A DNA stretch of 64,000 bases from Streptomyces sp. CB01201. Its GTDB lineage: Bacteria > Actinomycetota > Actinomycetes > Streptomycetales > Streptomycetaceae. Both the position numbers and the translations under genes were made by a program. The notes beneath the pieces are model-generated. The model ran no database searches, was not told the DNA's origin, and worked only from the letters and a program-made list of their open reading frames with translations. Location of the stretch: the NCBI RefSeq assembly GCF_002803085.1, contig NZ_NNBJ01000011.1, positions 337,161 through 401,160 on the forward strand, in the 5' to 3' direction. This document shows, piece by piece, positions 23,880 through 33,760 of the stretch. Numbering within the stretch: position 1 is the first letter of the stretch; the number at the start of each line of letters is the position of its first letter.

Positions 23880-24713
23880 ATGACCACCACCATTCGGCCG
23901 ACCGAGCCGCTTCAGCAGGGCGCCGACGGCGCCAAGTCGCGTACCTACGACGTGTGTGTGAACAGCCGGCGCGTGGGCCGGATCGCGATCGCCGCCGACA
24001 CCTCGCTCGGGCACGCGGTGGGCCGGATCGACGAGCTGTGGATCGAGGAGGCGGACCGGGGCCGCGGCCGGGGGACCGTCGCCGCGCTCGCCGCCGAGGA
24101 GGTGCTGCGCGGTTGGGGCTGCGGCCAGGTCCGCCTCTCGGTCGGAGCCGACGCCGAGGCGGCGCTGCGGATGGCGGCCGCCCTCGGCTACCAGGAGCGC
24201 AGCCGGAACATGGTCAAGCAACTCCCGGACACCGCACCGGAGTTGCCCGCCGGGACGACCGGGCGCGCCATGAGCGCGGACGAGTACGAGCAGTGGCGGC
24301 GCGAGGCGGTCGAAAGCTATGCGCGGAGCCGCATCGAGGAGGGCATGCCCGCGGAGCGTGCCCTGGCCTGGTCGGAGGGGGAACACCGCGCACTGCTGCC
24401 GGACGGGGCCGCCACCGCCGGGATGTGGCTGATGGTCCTGGAGGACCGGGGGAGCGTGGTGGGGACCCTGTGGGTGGCCCGGGCCAGGCCGCCCGCCGAG
24501 GGGGCGTACGTCTACGACGTCCTGGTGGCCGAGGAGCACCGCGGACGCGGCCACGGCCGCTCACTGCTGCTGCTCGCCGAGCGGGTGGCGCTGGCCGACG
24601 GTCAGGACATCGTGGGGCTGCACGTCTTCGCGGGCAACACCCCGGCGCGGCGCCTGTACGACTCGCTCGGGTACCGGACCGTCCGCCACAACCAGTACAA
24701 GGAGCTGCTCTGA
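23880..24713 (+). CDS. Tandem GNAT acetyltransferase (two domains)
   Basis: This 277-residue protein is built from two GNAT-like halves. The N-terminal half has DELWIEEADRGRGRGTVAAL (about residues 45-65) and the C-terminal half has VLVAEEHRGRGHGRSLLLLA (about residues 215-235) with NTPARRLYDSLGY. Both keep the acetyl-CoA binding R-G-x-G/R-G pattern. The ATG start gives MTTTIRPTEPLQ. The substrate is unknown. It follows pabC by 42 bp and may be part of the same transcript. Confidence 0.8.
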   Translation: MTTTIRPTEPLQQGADGAKSRTYDVCVNSRRVGRIAIAADTSLGHAVGRIDELWIEEADRGRGRGTVAALAAEEVLRGWGCGQVRLSVGADAEAALRMAAALGYQERSRNMVKQLPDTAPELPAGTTGRAMSADEYEQWRREAVESYARSRIEEGMPAERALAWSEGEHRALLPDGAATAGMWLMVLEDRGSVVGTLWVARARPPAEGAYVYDVLVAEEHRGRGHGRSLLLLAERVALADGQDIVGLHVFAGNTPARRLYDSLGYRTVRHNQYKELL

Positions 24714-24742
24714 GCGTACGGGGCCGCGTCGGGCCGCCGGAG

Positions 24743-25261
24743 CTACTGGGCGAGCAGCCGGTCCGCGATCTCCTCGATGCGCTCGCGCAGACCCTCCTGG
24801 CTCTTGCCGCCGTCCAGCCGCTGGTCGTCGATGACGTACGTCGGCGTGCCGGTCACGCCGATCGCCTTGCCCTCGGCCTGGTCGGCGTCGACGATCAGGA
24901 TGTGCCGCCCGTCGATGAGGGCGGTCTCGAACTCCTCGGCGTCCAGGCCGAGTTCGGCCGCCGTGTCCACCAGGACCGGCTCGCCGCGCTCGGCCAGGCG
25001 CTCGGTGCGCGCGAGCACCGCCTCCACGTACGGCCAGCCCTGCCCCTGCTCGAAGGCCTCCTCGGCGGCCTGGGCCGCGGCGAAGGCGTGCTTGTGCTTC
25101 TCCAGCGGGAAGTGCCGCAGCCGGATGTCGAGGCGGTCGCCGTAGCGGGCGCGCAGGGCGCGGATGTCGTCGAGGGCGGTGCGGCAGTCGGGGCACTGCA
25201 ACTCGCACCACACGTCGAGGACGACGGGGCCGGCGGTGCTGGAGGGGGTGGTCTCGCTCAT
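24743..25261 (-). CDS. DsbA-family thioredoxin-fold protein (FrnE-like)
   Basis: This 172-residue protein has no signal peptide and a thioredoxin fold with the redox motif CPDC (in WCELQCPDC, near residue 26). A long helical insertion and the cis-Pro region VTGTPTYVID follow. It is probably a cytoplasmic dithiol oxidoreductase. It converges on the tandem GNAT gene and is divergent from a small membrane protein gene. Confidence 0.8.
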   Translation of the reverse strand: MSETTPSSTAGPVVLDVWCELQCPDCRTALDDIRALRARYGDRLDIRLRHFPLEKHKHAFAAAQAAEEAFEQGQGWPYVEAVLARTERLAERGEPVLVDTAAELGLDAEEFETALIDGRHILIVDADQAEGKAIGVTGTPTYVIDDQRLDGGKSQEGLRERIEEIADRLLAQ

Positions 25262-25401
25262 GGGGTCAGTCTCCCAGCAACCGGGACCTGGGGAGGATCC
25301 CGCCCCGGAGATCTCCCTGAGGTCCTGCCCGGCCGTGGCCCGAGGGGCGGGTTCCGGTGCACGATGGAAGAAGCCATACCACCCATGCCTGGAGGAACCG
25401 G

Positions 25402-25851
25402 ATGCTCGCCGAGACCGTCTGCTCCGCCGTTTCCGCGGCCGGACTGGGCATCGCTGCCATCACGGCGTACCGCAAGCGCTTCCTCGCGGCTACGCGCATC
25501 GCCGCCTATTCGCTGGTGCCGGTCGGCCTCGTCATGACCGGCGTCGTGCAGTGGGTGTCCGGGATCGTCTTCAAGCCGAGCGTCTGGCTCGGCTTCGGGC
25601 TGCTCGGGGTCGCCTGGCTGCTGTTCATGACGACCCGGGCCGTCGAGCGGCGCACGGGCGGCACCCGCAAGGAACGCAGGGCCGCGGAGCGTGACGCGGT
25701 GGCCCCGAGGGCTTCCGCGCCCTCGCTCGGCGGGGGTCCGGCGCCGGCCGCCCAGCCCGCCGCGAAGGCCGCCGCGAAGGCCAAGGCGCAGCCCGCTCCG
25801 AGCGAGGACTTCAGCGATATCGAGGCCATCCTGAAAAAGCACGGCATCTGA
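25402..25851 (+). CDS. Two-to-three helix membrane protein with Ala/Lys-rich tail
   Basis: The 149-residue product starts MLAETVCSAVSAAGLG, with GGAGGAA upstream. Hydrophobic segments span about residues 4-22, 35-55 and 60-78. The rest is a soluble, Arg- then Ala/Lys/Pro-rich tail ending DFSDIEAILKKHGI, a short conserved-looking acidic/basic motif. I recognise no function; the final motif could be a protein-binding site. Confidence 0.65.
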   Translation: MLAETVCSAVSAAGLGIAAITAYRKRFLAATRIAAYSLVPVGLVMTGVVQWVSGIVFKPSVWLGFGLLGVAWLLFMTTRAVERRTGGTRKERRAAERDAVAPRASAPSLGGGPAPAAQPAAKAAAKAKAQPAPSEDFSDIEAILKKHGI

Positions 25852-25971
25852 GCTTTTGACCCTGTTCCGCCGGGAGCGCGAAGGCGTGTGAACCGCGCGC
25901 TTCCGCTCCCGTACGCGCTACAAGATCGGGCGAACTCCCGCTGTTTATGGGCGTGTTGGTATACCCATGCG

Positions 25972-26172
25972 GTGTGGCTGAGTCATCATCGCCCCGAGAT
26001 GCTGGACACTTCCCAGGGCTCCACCCCTGCACCGACCGACGGGCCGAGCGCGCCCGACCCGCAAGCGCGGGGCTGTCTCTTCGCGCTCTCGCAGCCACCC
26101 CTGATGATCTTCCTGGGGGTGATCGGCTTCCTCCTGCTCATGGCGGCCGTGCATGACCTGTTCCTGCTGTGA
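25972..26172 (+). CDS. Small membrane protein, possibly leaderless
   Basis: The product of up to 66 residues has a polar Pro/Ser-rich N-terminus and one hydrophobic helix (PLMIFLGVIGFLLLMAAV) at its end. A good -10 (TATACC) lies about eight bases upstream of the GTG, which would make the transcript leaderless; alternatively an ATG at 25999 starts a 57-residue form. No family is recognised. Confidence 0.5.
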   Translation: MWLSHHRPEMLDTSQGSTPAPTDGPSAPDPQARGCLFALSQPPLMIFLGVIGFLLLMAAVHDLFLL

Positions 26173-26190
26173 GGTCCTGGGCGCGCGGGG

Positions 26191-26754
26191 TCAGCGCGCG
26201 GCCTCGGCCTCCTTGCGGCGGGCCCGGTACGCGGCCACGTGCAGGCGGTTCCCGCAGGTGCGGCTGTCGCAGTAGCGTCGGGAGCGGTTGCGCGAGAGGT
26301 CCACGAAGGCCCGGCCGCAGTCCGGCGCCTCGCACCGGCGAAGGCGTTCCTGCTCGCCGGTGACGACGATGAAGGCGAGCGCCATGCCGCCGTCGGCGGC
26401 CAGGTGGTCGGCCACCGAGGCGCCCGGCGCGAAGTAGTGGACGTGCCAGTCGTAGCCGTCGTGGTCGGTCAGCTGCGGGGTGGTGCCGGCGGCCGCGACC
26501 AGCTGGTTGACGAGCTCGGCGGCGCTGCGGGCGTCGGGGGCCGCGAAGATCTCCGCGAACCTGTTGCGCACCGCCTGGACGCCCACGAGGTCACCGATGG
26601 AGAGCCGCTCCACACCACTGACGCTGTGGTCGTGGACGAAGCCGTACAGCGCCTCCACATCGGCGAGGCGGTCGGTGGCCTCGCTCTCCGGCGCGGTGTT
26701 CACCAGATCGACCACCATGTCGAGCGCGCTTCGGGTGTCGTGAGGGATCAGCAC
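26191..26754 (-). CDS. CGNR zinc-finger / ABATE-domain regulator
   Basis: This 187-residue protein has an N-terminal ABATE-like helical domain (LDMVVDLVNT to about residue 120). A C-terminal CGNR zinc finger follows: Cys in CEAPDCGRAFVDLSRNRSRRYC and the name motif CGNRLHVAAYRARR. Such proteins are putative stress-linked transcription regulators that bind DNA through the finger. It is transcribed away from ssgB; the space between holds ssgB's terminator. Confidence 0.85.
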   Translation of the reverse strand: MLIPHDTRSALDMVVDLVNTAPESEATDRLADVEALYGFVHDHSVSGVERLSIGDLVGVQAVRNRFAEIFAAPDARSAAELVNQLVAAAGTTPQLTDHDGYDWHVHYFAPGASVADHLAADGGMALAFIVVTGEQERLRRCEAPDCGRAFVDLSRNRSRRYCDSRTCGNRLHVAAYRARRKEAEAAR

Positions 26755-26827
26755 GATTCGCTCCCTGGCCTGCGTCGGGCGGGCGCCCGTCGATGGGGGA
26801 GGACTCTAGCGGCTCGTGCCGTACGCG

Positions 26828-26875
26828 CACCGGTGCCGTCCCCCACGACGGCTTTCGTGGGGGACGGCACCGGTG
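26828..26875 (-). terminator. Terminator of ssgB
   Basis: A perfect 20-bp stem (CACCGGTGCCGTCCCCCACG and its complement) with an 8-nt loop lies 74 bp beyond the ssgB stop and upstream of the CGNR gene. Confidence 0.9.
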
Positions 26876-26949
26876 ACTGCCGTTATGTGGTTGTCCGCGC
26901 GGCGCCGTCGCCCCGAGTCGGACGGCGCCGTGCGGCTCTCTGCCTGGCC

Positions 26950-27366
26950 TCAGTTGTTCTCGGCCAGGATGTGCGAGAGTTCCGTGTCGAGATCGAAGTG
27001 ACGGTGCTCGGTGCCGGGCGGCACCGCGGCGTCGGTCCGTTTCAGGAACGACTCCAGGGCCCGCGCCGGGGCTTCGAGCAGGGCTTCTCCTTCCGGCGAG
27101 CTCAGGGCGATACAGACGACACCCTGACCGTGACTGCGTGACGGCCAGACTCTGACGTCGCCGGTTCCGGTGGGCCGGTGCAGGCCCTCGGCGAGGAGGT
27201 CGCGAGCGAAGACCCACTCGACGGTTTCCTCGGCTCCGGTGTGGAAGGTGGCGTGCACGGCATAAGGATCGGCCGTGTCATACCGCAGGCCCGCGGGTAC
27301 AGGCAGTGAGGACTCGCTCGACACAACGAGGCGCAGGTGCAGCTCGCAGCTGACCGTGGTGTTCAT
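26950..27366 (-). CDS. ssgB: SsgB sporulation-specific cell division protein
   Basis: This 138-residue SALP-family protein begins MNTTVSCELHLRLVVSSE and shows the family core (LRYDTADPYAVHATF, VEWVFARDLLAEGL, GDVRVWPS, SSPEGEALLEAP). SsgB is recruited by SsgA and positions FtsZ at future septa during sporulation of aerial hyphae; the length is exactly that of SsgB orthologues. The ATG is preferred over an upstream ATG because the preceding 22 residues are basic and unrelated. GAAAGG lies upstream. A candidate sigma-H promoter lies about 60 bp upstream. Confidence 0.95.
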   Translation of the reverse strand: MNTTVSCELHLRLVVSSESSLPVPAGLRYDTADPYAVHATFHTGAEETVEWVFARDLLAEGLHRPTGTGDVRVWPSRSHGQGVVCIALSSPEGEALLEAPARALESFLKRTDAAVPPGTEHRHFDLDTELSHILAENN

Positions 27367-27427
27367 AAGCGCCAGGGCCTTTCGCTCAGTGTGCGCTCGG
27401 GGATTCGCACGTCGGCGAAATCGACAT

Positions 27428-27451
27428 GCCACCTACGGTGCCGTTGTAAAC
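27428..27451 (-). promoter_or_regulatory. Candidate sigma-H-type promoter of ssgB
   Basis: Read on the minus strand, GTTT, 14 bases, then GGTGGC resembles the SigB/SigH-class consensus (GTTT-N14/16-GGGTAT). It lies 62 bp upstream of the start codon. In S. coelicolor ssgB is known to depend on sigma-H. The -10 match is partial. Confidence 0.45.
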
Positions 27452-27564
27452 CCCTCTGACCGTTTTGCGGGCCTTCATGTCGCTCGTACAGCGGACTATT
27501 ACTTTGGGTTATAGGTCCATTTCGGTGAACGCGTTTCCGGACACCGTTCCGGTAGGTTGGGCCC

Positions 27565-27966
27565 ATGGATACGGGGAGTGACGAACAGGGCGCCGCGGCC
27601 CTCGGCTCGCGTGCGCCGGAGTTCATCAAGGCGTCACGGCCGCTGCACCTGAGCTGGCAGGTCGGCGTTTTCGTGGTGGGTCTCGCGGTGGTGGCCGCCG
27701 GAATCGTGATGCTTCCGCTGCCGGGCCCCGGCTGGCTGGTGATCTTCGGTGGTATGGCGATCTGGGCGACCGAATTCGTCTGGGCCCAACTGGTGCTCCG
27801 CTGGACGAGGCGCAAGGTCACCGAGGCCGCGCAGAAGGCGCTCGACCCCAAGGTGCGGCGGCGCAACATCATCCTGACGGCGGTCGGCCTGGTGATCATC
27901 GCCGTGCTCGTCGGCATCTACGTGTGGAAGTTCGGCATGGTGATGCCGTGGCGGATCAACGAGTGA
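27565..27966 (+). CDS. TIGR02611-type (PGPGW) transmembrane protein
   Basis: This 133-residue protein has helices at about residues 32-50, 55-75 and 105-125. The signature LPLPGPGWLVIFGGMAIW lies between the first two and defines the actinobacterial PGPGW/TIGR02611 family of unknown function. An amphipathic basic stretch (RWTRRKVTEAAQKALDPKVRRRN) precedes the last helix. It is divergent from ssgB, with about 200 bp between the starts. Confidence 0.8.
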   Translation: MDTGSDEQGAAALGSRAPEFIKASRPLHLSWQVGVFVVGLAVVAAGIVMLPLPGPGWLVIFGGMAIWATEFVWAQLVLRWTRRKVTEAAQKALDPKVRRRNIILTAVGLVIIAVLVGIYVWKFGMVMPWRINE

Positions 27967-28018
27967 CCGCGCGTGGTCAAAGGCCCCGCTGACATGCGGT
28001 AATGTTTGCGGTGCGCCC

Positions 28019-28090
28019 GGGCGATTAGCTCAGTGGGAGAGCGCTTCGTTCACACCGAAGAGGTCACTGGTTCGAACCCAGTATCGCCCA
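28019..28090 (+). tRNA. tRNA-Val (CAC), copy 1
   Basis: This 72-nt tRNA has acceptor GGGCGAT/ATCGCCC, anticodon loop TTCACAC (anticodon CAC) and a T-loop GGTTCGAACCC. There is no encoded CCA (CCC follows). A terminator hairpin follows. A second, identical gene lies 707 bp downstream in the same orientation. Confidence 0.97.
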
Positions 28091-28098
28091 CCCGGACC

Positions 28099-28135
28099 GA
28101 AGGCCCCGGAGATCATCACGATCTCCGGGGCCTTC
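28099..28135. terminator. Terminator after tRNA-Val (CAC) copy 1
   Basis: A perfect 16-bp stem (GAAGGCCCCGGAGATC / GATCTCCGGGGCCTTC) with a 5-nt loop begins nine bases after the tRNA. Confidence 0.9.
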
Positions 28136-28184
28136 GTCGTCCCCGGGTGTTCCGCGCCCGGGGCCCTGCACGCAGACTGACGGC

Positions 28185-28652
28185 ATGAACTGGTGCCGCT
28201 ACCGCTTCCGCAGCGTCTGGGACCTGCGGGCCGCTCCTGGTGCCGTCTACGCCGCCCTGGAGCGCGTCGAGGAGTACCCGCGCTGGTGGCGCGAGGTCCG
28301 CGAGGTGACGCCGGTCGACGACCGCACCGGCACCGCCCGGCTGCGCTCGCTCGTCCCGTACGACCTGTTCGTCACCGCCCGCGAGCGCCGGCGCGATCCC
28401 GTGGCGCTGGTCCTGGAGGTCGAGCTCCGCGGCGATCTCGAAGGCTGGGCGCGCTGGACGCTGTTGGCGCACCGCGGTGGGACGCGCGCCGTCTACGAGC
28501 AGGAGGTCGAGGTGCGCAAGCCGCTCATGCGACGGCTCGCGGTGCCCGGCCGCGCGGTGTTCCGGGCCAACCACGCGTTGATGATGAGGTCGGGCAGGCG
28601 AGGCCTGCGGCATCACCTGGGGAAAGGGAACCCGCGCGGAGCGCGGCGCTGA
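28185..28652 (+). CDS. SRPBCC / polyketide cyclase-like lipid-binding fold protein
   Basis: This 155-residue START/Bet v1-like protein opens with YRFRSVWDLRAAPGAVYAAL and VEEYPRWWREVREV, the usual SRPBCC beginning. It carries LVLEVELRGDLEGWARWTL and ends with a basic tail. It may bind a hydrophobic ligand or act as an aromatase/cyclase, but no polyketide genes are near. It is enclosed between two identical tRNA-Val genes. Confidence 0.75.
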   Translation: MNWCRYRFRSVWDLRAAPGAVYAALERVEEYPRWWREVREVTPVDDRTGTARLRSLVPYDLFVTARERRRDPVALVLEVELRGDLEGWARWTLLAHRGGTRAVYEQEVEVRKPLMRRLAVPGRAVFRANHALMMRSGRRGLRHHLGKGNPRGARR

Positions 28653-28725
28653 GGGGTGGCCGTCGGGCGACGGGCGGGCGGTTTGAAAGCTGGGCCCGGG
28701 GGCCTGTATTGTTCAGTCCGTTCCC

Positions 28726-28797
28726 GGGCGATTAGCTCAGTGGGAGAGCGCTTCGTTCACACCGAAGAGGTCACTGGTTCGAACCCAGTATCGCCCA
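28726..28797 (+). tRNA. tRNA-Val (CAC), copy 2
   Basis: It is identical to the copy at 28019 over the tRNA and the preceding CCC. It is followed by its own T-run terminator, so it is a separate transcription unit or the end of the SRPBCC transcript. Confidence 0.97.
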
Positions 28798-28802
28798 CCG
28801 GG

Positions 28803-28837
28803 AAAGGCCGGTCCGTCATCGACGGACCGGCCTTTTT
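28803..28837 (+). terminator. Rho-independent terminator after tRNA-Val (CAC) copy 2
   Basis: A 15-bp stem (AAAGGCCGGTCCGTC / GACGGACCGGCCTTT), loop ATC and a run of five T. This is a textbook intrinsic terminator. Confidence 0.95.
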
Positions 28838-28884
28838 GCTGTCGGTGCCGCTGTCGGTGCCGCTACCGCGGTCGCCCCCAACGC

Positions 28885-29610
28885 TCAGGCGGCCGCCGGG
28901 ACTTCGGGCCGCAACGGCCACGCGGTGTCCACCACCTCGGGAGTGCCCTGCCGGCTGAACCAGGCCTGGAGACCGCGCGCCTGCGCGGCGTGCCAGGTCG
29001 CCTGGAGCGTGTGCAACTCGGTCGGCGTCAGGCGCTCCAGGCGGGTCGCGAACCTGCGGCCCACCGCCCGTACGACCTCCAGGGCGGCCAGCGCGTCGGC
29101 GGCCGCGTCGTGCGCCCCCTCCAGCGTCACGCCGTAGTGCTCGCACAGGTCGGTGAGGGTGCGGCGGCCCTTGCGATAGCGGTCCAGATGCTTGTCCAGG
29201 ACCCGCGGATCGAGCACCCGCATCGGGTTCTGACCCAGGTAGTGGGCCAGGGAAGCCGCGCGGTGCCGCTTCAACTCCCGGTCGAGGAGCGTCAGATCGA
29301 ACGGCGCGTTCATGATGACCAGCGGCCGGCCCGCCACGCACTGTTCGGCCAGGCCCCTCGCCATCTCGTCCATCACGGGTGCCGGCCAGCGCCCGTTGCG
29401 CTGGAGGTGCTCGTCGGTCAGGCCGTGCACCGCGGTCGCGCCCGCCGGTACGGGTATGCCCGGGTTCACCAGCCAGCGCGTCTCCCGGGGCCGCGCCCCG
29501 GGGCCGTCCTGCACCACCAGGGCGGCCGACACTATCCGGTCCCCTTCGACGTCCACCCCGGTCGTCTCCGTGTCGAACGCCGCCAGGGGACCTTCGTACC
29601 AGCACGTCAT
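28885..29610 (-). CDS. DnaQ-like 3'-5' exonuclease (DEDD superfamily)
   Basis: This 241-residue nuclease has Exo I FDTETTGVD (Asp/Glu pair near residue 12), Exo II IMNAPFDLTLLDRE, and Exo III with HDAAADALA. The His six residues before the last Asp marks the DEDDh type. It resembles the epsilon proofreading subunit but lacks the C-terminal polymerase-binding part, so it is probably a stand-alone repair or RNA/DNA trimming exonuclease. About 60 residues follow the catalytic core. Confidence 0.87.
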   Translation of the reverse strand: MTCWYEGPLAAFDTETTGVDVEGDRIVSAALVVQDGPGARPRETRWLVNPGIPVPAGATAVHGLTDEHLQRNGRWPAPVMDEMARGLAEQCVAGRPLVIMNAPFDLTLLDRELKRHRAASLAHYLGQNPMRVLDPRVLDKHLDRYRKGRRTLTDLCEHYGVTLEGAHDAAADALAALEVVRAVGRRFATRLERLTPTELHTLQATWHAAQARGLQAWFSRQGTPEVVDTAWPLRPEVPAAA

Positions 29611-29800
29611 GACTACTCAACTCCTCGCGCACTACCGGCAGATGGCGTGCATCCCCTGCCCGTTTCCGTGATACCCGGGCTGTTTGCGACATACGCCGTT
29701 TGCGGGGAGTCGAGTACGGAGACAACACTCTTGACGGCAATGGTGTTTGATGCGCCGTCAGGAAAAAGTTCGGCACAGTTCCGGAAGGCATACGACAGCC

Positions 29801-30379
29801 ATGGCGCTCGCGCAGCCCGATCCGGCCGCGCCCGGGCACGGTCTGCTGCCCGAGCGGATCGCACCGCTGCGCGGCTCGCTCGCCACCACCGCCTGCATGG
29901 AGACCCTTCAGGTGGGCTACCTGCACGCGGTGGCGGCTGCCGCGGGGTGTTCGCTGTCGCAGCCCTTTCCGGACAACGGCATCGACTGGCACGTGAGCCA
30001 CAGCGCTCCCGGGCACACCGTCGACGACGAAGTGACGATCAAGGTGCAGCTCAAGTGCACGTACCAGATTCCGCCGCATCCGCCGGGCGGGGCCTTCTCC
30101 TTCACGCTGGACAACGACCATCTGGTGAAGCTGGCCCGCACACCCGTGTCGGTGCACAAGATCCTGGTCGTGATGCTGGCGCCGAGGATCCGGGACGAGT
30201 GGCTGCGCGCGGGCCACGACCGCCTGGCGCTGCGGCACTGCTGCTACTGGACCAACCTGGCCGGGCATCCGGTGACCGGCCGGCGCAGGACCACGGTGCG
30301 AATACCGACCTCGCGGATCTTCGACGACCGCGCGCTCTGCGAGATCATGACGCGGGTCGGGGTGGGAGGGAGGCCCTGA
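29801..30379 (+). CDS. DUF4365-domain protein
   Basis: This 192-residue protein has the DUF4365 layout. A short N-terminal region (LPERIAPLRGSLATTACMETLQVGYLHAVAAAAG in relatives, here recognisable by ETLQVGYLHAVAAAAGC) is followed by a beta-rich core with DNGIDWHVSH and KVQLKCTYQIPP. The D...QLK arrangement recalls PD-(D/E)xK nucleases, but the active site looks incomplete. The ATG has GGAAGG upstream. Its TGA overlaps the ATG of the next gene (ATGA), so the two are coupled. Confidence 0.7.
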   Translation: MALAQPDPAAPGHGLLPERIAPLRGSLATTACMETLQVGYLHAVAAAAGCSLSQPFPDNGIDWHVSHSAPGHTVDDEVTIKVQLKCTYQIPPHPPGGAFSFTLDNDHLVKLARTPVSVHKILVVMLAPRIRDEWLRAGHDRLALRHCCYWTNLAGHPVTGRRRTTVRIPTSRIFDDRALCEIMTRVGVGGRP

Positions 30380-31572
30380 TGCGCTGGACCGACGACGATC
30401 CCGGTGGCACGCCGCCGGTTCCCGGCCAGGTCGATCCGGCGGTGCTCGGGGTGCTCCTGCACCGGCACGGCTGGCGGCGGCGCGGGGGAGCGGCGGGGCG
30501 CTACGCGCGCTGGACGCCGCCCGGCGCGATCGGTTCCGGCACCAGCCTGCTGGTCCCCGAGAGCCGTGCCTACCCCGACTGCGACGACCTGCTCGGCGAG
30601 GCCCTCACCGCGCTCGCCCACAGCGCCGCGCCCTCCGCGCGCGAGGTCCTGGTCTCGCTCGCGCTGCCCAGCGACGAGGTGCGCTGGCGGCGCGAGGTCC
30701 CCGAGGGGCCGGCCGGTGCCGCCTCCTGGAGCGAGCAGGACCGGCTGCGCGGCGCCGCCCACCGGATGCTGCTCGCGGGCGCGCTCGCGGTGCGCGGGGC
30801 CGCCGGGTACTACGGGGCCCGCCACCGCAGGCAGGCCCTCGCCTCGCTCGAAGGCGTCCTGGTCGAGCCGGGGCCCGGCGGCGGCCTCACCGCGTTCGTG
30901 CCGGCCGCCTCCGGGCGGCCCGCGGTGGTGCGGCTGTACGCGGCTCTCAACGCGGTGCGGGACGCGGTCGACTACCAGCGCGCCACGGGCGGCATGGAGG
31001 CCTTCGACGCGGCCGTGCGCGCCGGGGTGAGCCGGGAGCTGACCGAGGCCGTCGTCGCCCTCGTGCACGGCACCGAAGGCGTCCGGGTCGCCCTGGAGTG
31101 GGCCCCCGCGGCCGGCGTGCCCGCCGGGTGCGCGGCCCGCCCCGAGCCCGTCGACTTCTCGCCCGGCGACCTGCCCGCCCTGCGCGCGGCCGGCGCCCGC
31201 TACCTGAGCGACGAACCGTCCGTGCCGGTGCGGATCACCGGCGCCGTGGTGCGGCTGCGCCGCTCGGGCCCGCGCGGGCCCGGCGTCGTACGGCTGCGGG
31301 TGCTCGCCGGGGCGGAGGTCCCGCACGTCCGCATGGAGCTGGACGAGGAGGCGTACCGCATCGCCGGGCACGCGCATCTGGTCGGGCTGCCGATCCGGGT
31401 CGTGGGCCGCCTGGAGAGCCGGGGCGGATTCCGCAGGCTGTCGGCGGCCCGCGAGGTCACCCCGGTCCAGGTCGACGACGCCGAGCGGGACCGGCTGATG
31501 AAGTCGCTCCAGGAGAACCTCGACTTCTTCGAGGAGGCCTGCGGGGCGGATCCGGAGGCGGCGGCGGACTGA
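30379..31572 (+). CDS. Unrecognised protein coupled to the DUF4365 gene
   Basis: I do not recognise this 397-residue protein. It begins MRWTDDDPGGTPPVPGQVDP and is soluble, Arg/Ala/Glu-rich. A C-terminal part (about residues 285-385: PVRITGAVVRLRR, GVVRLRVLAGAEVPHVRMEL, LVGLPIRVVGRLESRGGFRRL) looks like an OB-type or SH3-like beta-barrel and ends in an acidic helix. The start shares one base with the DUF4365 stop. It lies about 100 bp upstream of thrS. Confidence 0.6.
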   Translation: MRWTDDDPGGTPPVPGQVDPAVLGVLLHRHGWRRRGGAAGRYARWTPPGAIGSGTSLLVPESRAYPDCDDLLGEALTALAHSAAPSAREVLVSLALPSDEVRWRREVPEGPAGAASWSEQDRLRGAAHRMLLAGALAVRGAAGYYGARHRRQALASLEGVLVEPGPGGGLTAFVPAASGRPAVVRLYAALNAVRDAVDYQRATGGMEAFDAAVRAGVSRELTEAVVALVHGTEGVRVALEWAPAAGVPAGCAARPEPVDFSPGDLPALRAAGARYLSDEPSVPVRITGAVVRLRRSGPRGPGVVRLRVLAGAEVPHVRMELDEEAYRIAGHAHLVGLPIRVVGRLESRGGFRRLSAAREVTPVQVDDAERDRLMKSLQENLDFFEEACGADPEAAAD

Positions 31573-31670
31573 GCGCCGGCAAACCGTTTCGCGGCGTACC
31601 CCACCGGCTCGGTAGGATCGTTCCGCGTACGCGACACGCGCTGCGCGCCCCCTACGGCAGGAGAAGTCCG

Positions 31671-33647
<1,977 letters not shown>

Positions 33648-33663
33648 CGCCGCCGCACGCCGA

Positions 33664-33695
33664 GGGCCCCCGGGGAGACGCCTTCCCGGGGGCCC
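33664..33695. terminator. Terminator after thrS
   Basis: An 11-bp perfect stem (GGGCCCCCGGG / CCCGGGGGCCC) with a 10-nt loop starts 17 bp after the stop. Confidence 0.85.
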
Positions 33696-33760
33696 GCGCG
33701 CGTTCTGCCACCGGCGACCCGGGCGACGCCCCGGGCCGCCGAAGTCATATGCTGCACACC

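Noticed and set aside
28990..30378. Upstream extension of the unrecognised gene at 30379 to an 860-residue protein
   Set aside because: The extension would run antisense through the exonuclease and out of frame through the DUF4365 gene. The ATG coupled to the DUF4365 stop is the natural start.
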